64,000 nucleotides of DNA from JALYRV01 sp040902895 (GTDB lineage: Bacteria > Acidobacteriota > Vicinamibacteria > Vicinamibacterales > SCN-69-37). Numbering within the stretch: the stretch's first letter is position 1; the number at the start of each line of letters is the position of its first letter. Below are positions 59,088-64,000 of the stretch, piece by piece. A model generated the notes under the pieces. The model had not been told where the DNA came from. It was given only the letters and a program-made list of their open reading frames with translations, and ran no database searches. The DNA is taken from the NCBI GenBank assembly GCA_040902895.1, contig JBBDWL010000087.1, positions 53,249 to 117,248 of the forward strand, given 5' to 3'. The translations under genes and the position numbers were made by a program.

Positions 59088-59987
59088 ATGCTGCACTCTC
59101 GGCGTTCGGCCACATCTCCGCTGACAGTCGCCGCCGTCTGCATTTTGTCGGCCGCCCTCGCTGGTGAAAGCCGTGACGGTCAGCAGGACGATAGCCAACT
59201 GCTCGCGGATCTCCTGCAGTCAGCGGGACGGTACGTTCAGGAGTACGAGCGATCCTTTTCCGCTGTCGTCGCGCGGGAGTATTACGTGCAGCGCGCGCAG
59301 GACGGCGGCACGGTAACCGCCAGAGAGCTTCGGTCGGAAGTCGCGCTTGTCGGCGCGAGTGACGAGGACTGGCTGTTCTTCCGGGACGTCCACGAAGTGG
59401 ACGGCCGGGCGATCCGCGGACAGCTGGATCGCCTCACGGCGCTCTTCCTGAAACCCGTCGCCGATCTGCGGTCGCGCGCGGTCCTGATTGCCGAGGAGAG
59501 CGCCCGCTACAATCTGGGCGACATCACGCGGACGATCAACACGCCGACGCAGGCGCTTGCGTTCCTGCGTCCAGAGGTCCAGCCGCGCTCCAGGTTTCGC
59601 CTCGGAGGCCTCGAGACCATCTCGGGAATGACTGCGCGCGAGCTCTCGTTTCAGGAAACGGCGATGCCTCGGATGATCCTGACGCGCGACGATGCGGCGG
59701 CGTCGGGCCGTTTCTGGGTCGTGCCTGACACGGGCGCCATCGTGCGTACGGAGCTCCAGCTCGATTCCGCCGACGCGTCGGCCTTCATCCGCGTCACCTA
59801 TGCGCCGGCACCCGGCCTGGCGCTCTCGGTGCCTGTCACGATGACGGAGTCGTACGAGCTCGCGAGGCGGCCGAGGACCACCGGCCGGGATTTCGGGCAA
59901 GGTGAATTGCCCTCGAAACTCACGATAGACGGCCGCGCGACCTATACAGAGTTTCGCCGCTTCGAGGTCAAGACCCACATTCGATAG
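59088..59987 (+). CDS. Secreted protein of unknown function
   Basis: 299 aa. Signal peptide (LTVAAVCILSAALAGES). A helical start (LLADLLQSAGRYVQEYERSF) with SAVVAREYYVQ leads into a beta-rich body (RELRSEVALVGASDEDWLFF, SRFRLGGLETISGMTARELS, GRFWVVPDTGAIVRTEL). The layout resembles LolA/outer-membrane lipoprotein carrier-like proteins found near VWFA-related genes in acidobacteria, but no firm family is claimed. Shares an 86-nt divergent spacer with the VWFA gene. Confidence 0.75.
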   Translation: MLHSRRSATSPLTVAAVCILSAALAGESRDGQQDDSQLLADLLQSAGRYVQEYERSFSAVVAREYYVQRAQDGGTVTARELRSEVALVGASDEDWLFFRDVHEVDGRAIRGQLDRLTALFLKPVADLRSRAVLIAEESARYNLGDITRTINTPTQALAFLRPEVQPRSRFRLGGLETISGMTARELSFQETAMPRMILTRDDAAASGRFWVVPDTGAIVRTELQLDSADASAFIRVTYAPAPGLALSVPVTMTESYELARRPRTTGRDFGQGELPSKLTIDGRATYTEFRRFEVKTHIR

Positions 59988-60001
59988 CCCGCCCGCCAAA
60001 C

Positions 60002-60032
60002 AAAAAAGGGCGCCGGCAGTGCCGGCGCCCTT
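60002..60032 (-). terminator. Rho-independent terminator of the TonB receptor gene
   Basis: GGGCGCCGGCA (60008-60018) pairs perfectly with 60020-60030, extended by A-T pairs on both sides. On the minus strand it is followed by a T6 run (complement of 60002-60007). It may also stop the opposing transcript from 59987. Confidence 0.9.
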
Positions 60033-60049
60033 CGTGTGTGAGAACCCGT

Positions 60050-60085
60050 GGAACCTATGGAACCAGGGGAACCCGGGGAACCATA
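60050..60085 (-). repeat. 9-bp GGAACCNNN tandem repeat after the TonB receptor
   Basis: Four GGAACC cores at 60050, 60059, 60068 and 60077, exactly 9 bp apart. It lies between the receptor stop (60096) and its terminator. Confidence 0.85.
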
Positions 60086-60095
60086 CGTTCCACCG

Positions 60096-63000
60096 TTACC
60101 AGTTCAATCTGAACACCAGCTGGCCGATGCGGCCGCCTGGATCGTACGTGTTGCTCGGATCCGTGTAGGCGCTGCCGGTCTGGAAGATCGTCGCGCCTGA
60201 GCCCGGGTTGGCGACCGGATTGAAGTTGATGTTGTCGAACACGTTGAGCACGTCGAGGCGCACCTCGAAGTTCACCGCGCCGCGAATCGGGAAGCGCTTC
60301 TGCACGCCGATGTCGAAGCGCGTGAACCACGGCGCGCGCACGAGCATCGTGCGCGGCGCGCAGTCGCCGGCTACGACCTGGATGCAGTCGGCCGAGTTTG
60401 CCGGCGCGATGTACTTGCCCACCGGCGCGCCGAGTTCCGAGTAGCCCGTCGGCGTCGTCGGATCGAAGCTGAAGGCCCGGCGTGTGTTGAGGATGACGTC
60501 GGCCGGCAGCATGTACACCGTCTGCAGACCGGTGGCCGGATCGAGCCGGATGTCGAACTTGTACATCTTCGTCAGCTCGTCGACCGTCATGCCGACCAGC
60601 CGGACGTTGCCGAAGTTGATCACCCGGGCCTGAACGCGTCCGACGCCCATGAAGCTCCAGCCGCCCAGAACTGCGTCGAGCAGCGCCGGCATGTCGGCGC
60701 CAAAGCGCTGGCCGCGGCCGACCGGCAGCGTCCAGTCCCACTGCGTCTTGATCGCGTGGCGCACGTTGGCCGTCGGGATCATCGTCCTTCCGAAGCTGAA
60801 GCCGTCGAAGGCGGAACCGCCCTCGATGGCGTACTGGTAGTTGACGTTGGCCGACAGTCCCTTCGACAGGCGGCGCCGCAGCTCCACCTGCAGCGCGTGA
60901 TAGTCGCTGAAGGCCCCGCTGTCGGTGACGTTCACGTCGTCGACATCGGGGTTCGGCACGAAGAAGGTCGGCGACAGGCCCGCGCGGATCGCATTCGCGC
61001 GGCGCGTGCTGTTGCCGTCCAGATCGTTGGCCGATGTGATTGGTGAGGGGCTTGCGGCCACCAGACGGCTGGCAAACGTCGAGCTCGCCCACGTGCTGCT
61101 TCCGCCCGTGTACGCGGCGGGATTGGTCGCGTCGGACCGCCCGTTGAAATAGGCAAGATAGGTCGGCAAGGGGTTCGTGCCCGTGCCCGGACCGAAGTAC
61201 GCGAACGATCCGCTCCGGCTGCTGATGCCCGAGGCATTGTTCGCCTGCAAGTTGGCCATCGCCGCCCTGAATTCGTCGAGGAACCCGTTGTTGAGCAGGT
61301 TCTCGCCGCGGATGCTGTTGTAGTTCAGCTCCGACCACTGGTCCCTGCCGTAGGTGCCGACGTAGCGCACTTCCATCGCCATGTCGCGCGTGATGGAACG
61401 CTGGAAGCTTGCCGTCCACGTCTGCGCCGATCCGATCTTGATGTCGGGCGCGTAGCCGTTGAGATCGCTGCCGCGCTGCGCCTGAATCTGGATCGGGAAG
61501 ACCGGATCGGCCGAGAATGGCGCCGTCACGAGACGATTGGTCTGGCTGAGAAGCACCGGCCACGATCCGCCTTCAGGCACCAGCGCGTTCGGCGCTGTTC
61601 CCATACCGCTGCGCGCCAGGTTGACGGTGGCGCCGGGGTTCGAGCCGAACGTGCCCGTCCATTCGCTGGTGCCGTGACGCTCGTAGCCGACCGAATACCC
61701 GGCACGGAACGTCGCCTGATCGGGATCTCCCAGCAGCGCGCGCAGGAAGCCGTCCTGCACGTTCGGCCGCCAGGCCACGCCAACCGTTGGACCGAGATTG
61801 TTCCAGTCGGTCTTGTAGCCAAGCGTGCCTTTGGTCAACTGGATGAATTCCGGCGTGACGCCGCCCGTGGCGTTCGGGTTGTTGAAATTGCAGCGGCCGA
61901 AGGTGCCGCCCGGGCCCAGGCCCGACTTGCCGCACAACGACTCCATCGTGACTGTCGACATGATGTCGTTCGACGGAGAGAACGGCGTCTGGACGTCCCA
62001 GCGCAGCCCGCCCGTCAGTGTCACCGTCGGGGAAACGCGCCACGAGTCCTGCGCGAAGAGCGAGAACACGTTGATGTTTCCCTGACGCGTGCGCGGTCCG
62101 AACTCGACGTACTTGTTCGTCGTGGGATCGAGAGCGATCTGCGACGAGATCGAGGACACGCGCCCAGTCAGCAGCGCATACAGCTCGCGCGCCTCGGTCA
62201 GCTCGCCGGTTGACGCGCCCGGGAAGTTCGCGCTGGTGAAGAGGCCGGCCGCGGGATCCAGCGCCGTGCTGAATCCGATGTTGACCTGCGGCACTATCGT
62301 CTGCCCACTGTCCGAGACATTCGCGATCAACGCCCCGCCTCCAAAGCTCAGGCTGTGCCCGCCTCGCTGCCACGTGACGCTGTTGTCGATGCTGTAGGTC
62401 GGCGAAGAGCGCCAGCTCGGAGTGTTGCTGGTGTGCCAGTTCGTAAGGCCATCGTTCGAGGGATCCAGATCGATCGCAAATCCGCCAGTGTCCGCGAAGG
62501 TGTGCGGACCCACGCTTTCCGGCGTGCCAAAGATCGACTGTCCGCCCTTGGCGGTAATGCCGACGCGAAACTCGTTGACGACGTTCGGGCTCAAGGTCGA
62601 GCGCAAAGCGATTGACGTGAGCGGGCGCCTCGATTTGAACACGCGGGAGTTCGGCGCTCCGACGAAGCGGGCGTCGGCTGAGTTGAGATAATCCCGATCC
62701 CGCGTCGCCCAGATGATCTGATACGAGCCGCTCAGCCGGTGATTGTCGGTGACGTTGTAATCCAACCGGATCGTGGGCTGGTGCTCGAACAGCCTCGATG
62801 GGCTCAGCCAGACGTAGTCGTTGCGGAGCGGGTCGCTCGTCGCGTTGTTTGTGCCGGTCTGGGCCATCGCCGCCGTCATGCTGTTGAGAATGTAGGCAAT
62901 GGTCGGATCGACAGTCGAAATCTGGCCTCGCGATGCGGCGAGCTGGAGGACGTTCACCTCGCGGATCTCCGAGCCGTCGGCTCCCGCCGTGTAGCGGAAC

Positions 63001-63992
63001 CAGCCCTCCATCGCGCGCGGGTGCAGCACGTCGCGCGTGCGCGTGAAGCTGTTGGGGAAGCGAATCTGCTCGTAGTGCGCGAAGAAGAAGGCCTTGCCGC
63101 GCCCGTCGAACACGCCCGGAATGGAAATCGGTCCTCCGAAGCGCGCGCCGTGCGTATAGAGCTTGACCTCGTTCTTCTCCAGCCCATTGCGCTCGTTGAA
63201 CCAGTAATTCGTGTTGAGAGCCGGGTCGCGCAGAACCGTGTAACCGCTGCCCGTGTACCGGTTGGTGCCCGAGCGCGTCTGGAAATTAATCGTCACCACG
63301 CCGCTGCCGCCCGTCTGCGCGCCCTGGACCGCCGTTGTCACGGTCACGGCTTCAATCGCGTCCTGTCGCGGGGTAACGGAGGCAAAGAACGAGTCGGTCG
63401 ATCGCAGGAAGTTGTCGTTGTTGCTCACGCCGTCGAGCGTGATCTGAATGAACGACTCCGGAAGGCCGTTGATTCTCGCTTCGCGGTTGGTGGTCGCGAC
63501 GTTGACACCAGGCAGAAACGTCACGGCATTCAGCGCGTTGCGCGTCGGGGTCGGCATCCGATTGAGCTGATCCGCGTTGAGCGTCGACGACACCGTTGCC
63601 GTCTGCGTGTTGATCAATTCGGAGCTGCTCATGACGGTCACCGTCTCGGTGACCTGACCGACTTCCAGGACGGCCTTGACAGACGCGGGAGTGCCCGGGG
63701 CGACTTCCACGTTGATCGCGGCCGTCTTGAAGCCGGTCAACGACACGGTCACGGTGTACTTGCCGGCGCCCAACGCAGGTACCGAGAACACACCTTCAGA
63801 ATTGCTGACGGTCTCGAATGCCGCACCGGCGGCGTTCGTGACGATGACGGTCGCGCCGGGGATAGCGCCGCCGGCGCTGTCGACGACGGTGCCGGAAATT
63901 GACGATGTGGCTTGCCCGAACGCCGGAGCTGCCACAAGGAAGACGGCTAGCGCCGCCGAGAGACAGGCCTGCATGAACCTGCGCTTGACCAC
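60096..63992 (-). CDS. Oar-like TonB-dependent receptor with carboxypeptidase-regulatory N-domain
   Basis: 1298 aa from GTG 63992, or ATG 63974 (MQACLSAALAVFLVAAPAFG), which starts the signal peptide. The N-terminal CarboxypepD_reg domain (SSISGTVVDSAGGAIPGATV) precedes the plug (NALNAVTFLPGVNVATTNRE, RINGLPESFIQITLDGVSNN) and a large outer-membrane barrel ending in a terminal aromatic residue (VFRLNW). No signalling extension. Probably imports large polymers or carries a surface function; these receptors are strongly expanded in acidobacteria. The upstream region lies outside the window. Confidence 0.92.
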   Translation of the reverse strand: MVKRRFMQACLSAALAVFLVAAPAFGQATSSISGTVVDSAGGAIPGATVIVTNAAGAAFETVSNSEGVFSVPALGAGKYTVTVSLTGFKTAAINVEVAPGTPASVKAVLEVGQVTETVTVMSSSELINTQTATVSSTLNADQLNRMPTPTRNALNAVTFLPGVNVATTNREARINGLPESFIQITLDGVSNNDNFLRSTDSFFASVTPRQDAIEAVTVTTAVQGAQTGGSGVVTINFQTRSGTNRYTGSGYTVLRDPALNTNYWFNERNGLEKNEVKLYTHGARFGGPISIPGVFDGRGKAFFFAHYEQIRFPNSFTRTRDVLHPRAMEGWFRYTAGADGSEIREVNVLQLAASRGQISTVDPTIAYILNSMTAAMAQTGTNNATSDPLRNDYVWLSPSRLFEHQPTIRLDYNVTDNHRLSGSYQIIWATRDRDYLNSADARFVGAPNSRVFKSRRPLTSIALRSTLSPNVVNEFRVGITAKGGQSIFGTPESVGPHTFADTGGFAIDLDPSNDGLTNWHTSNTPSWRSSPTYSIDNSVTWQRGGHSLSFGGGALIANVSDSGQTIVPQVNIGFSTALDPAAGLFTSANFPGASTGELTEARELYALLTGRVSSISSQIALDPTTNKYVEFGPRTRQGNINVFSLFAQDSWRVSPTVTLTGGLRWDVQTPFSPSNDIMSTVTMESLCGKSGLGPGGTFGRCNFNNPNATGGVTPEFIQLTKGTLGYKTDWNNLGPTVGVAWRPNVQDGFLRALLGDPDQATFRAGYSVGYERHGTSEWTGTFGSNPGATVNLARSGMGTAPNALVPEGGSWPVLLSQTNRLVTAPFSADPVFPIQIQAQRGSDLNGYAPDIKIGSAQTWTASFQRSITRDMAMEVRYVGTYGRDQWSELNYNSIRGENLLNNGFLDEFRAAMANLQANNASGISSRSGSFAYFGPGTGTNPLPTYLAYFNGRSDATNPAAYTGGSSTWASSTFASRLVAASPSPITSANDLDGNSTRRANAIRAGLSPTFFVPNPDVDDVNVTDSGAFSDYHALQVELRRRLSKGLSANVNYQYAIEGGSAFDGFSFGRTMIPTANVRHAIKTQWDWTLPVGRGQRFGADMPALLDAVLGGWSFMGVGRVQARVINFGNVRLVGMTVDELTKMYKFDIRLDPATGLQTVYMLPADVILNTRRAFSFDPTTPTGYSELGAPVGKYIAPANSADCIQVVAGDCAPRTMLVRAPWFTRFDIGVQKRFPIRGAVNFEVRLDVLNVFDNINFNPVANPGSGATIFQTGSAYTDPSNTYDPGGRIGQLVFRLNW

Positions 63993-64000
63993 AGAAACCT

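Overview
The window reads as chromosomal DNA of a high-GC acidobacterium, most likely of the Vicinamibacterales/subdivision 6 type. This is inferred from gene families, not from a 16S gene: two ADOP-type FtsX permeases (one with a PadR regulator), a VWFA-related protein of the acidobacterial TIGR03436 type, an Oar-like TonB receptor, many secreted peptidases, a CadC-like winged-helix/TPR regulator, and several palindromic repeat families. Genes are dense on both strands; the only gene-poor stretch over 300 bases (31643-31962) holds one doubtful small ORF and an 8-bp tandem repeat.

Layout. 1-8.6 kb: a partial RNase H-like exonuclease, rpmE, an aldo/keto reductase, a membrane protein-PadR pair behind a palindromic operator, an M28 peptidase, a TMTC-like membrane TPR protein, a DsbA-like oxidase with a 16-cysteine secreted partner, and an IS5-family remnant. 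8.6-18.3 kb: a minus-strand housekeeping block, tRNA-Leu, tig, clpP, clpX, lon, engB, rho, then an orphan PAS histidine kinase. 18.3-22.4 kb: a tightly packed run of a secreted protein, Ku, EgtB and EgtD. 22.4-31.6 kb: a Spy/CpxP-like protein, an ADOP permease, a tricorn-like S41 peptidase broken by an internal deletion, a WYL regulator, a retropepsin-like protein, an ankyrin protein and a MarR regulator. 31.9-39 kb: an S9 peptidase with a beta-lactamase-fold hydrolase, glutamate dehydrogenase, and two tandem metzincin lipoproteins.

39.0-39.6 kb carries the most striking gene: a secreted peroxiredoxin whose peroxidatic cysteine codon is an in-frame TGA, followed by a bacterial-SECIS-like hairpin. 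It is best read as a selenoprotein. A second PadR-ADOP unit follows.

42.7-50.6 kb encodes a nearly complete reductive pyrimidine catabolic route: NCS1 permease, PreA, dihydropyrimidinase, beta-ureidopropionase, an omega-aminotransferase and a CoA-acylating semialdehyde dehydrogenase. It would take uracil or thymine to acetyl- or propionyl-CoA. PreT is missing, and PreA lacks its ferredoxin domain.

50.6-64 kb: a winged-helix/TPR regulator, 1-Cys peroxiredoxin, methyltransferase, glycogen debranching-like enzyme, SDR, VWFA protein, a secreted hypothetical and the TonB receptor. Spacers carry at least five unrelated palindromic repeat types and a set of 7-9 bp tandem repeats that sit against gene ends; two repeats have entered coding sequence (the 18.7 kb gene and the Ku tail).
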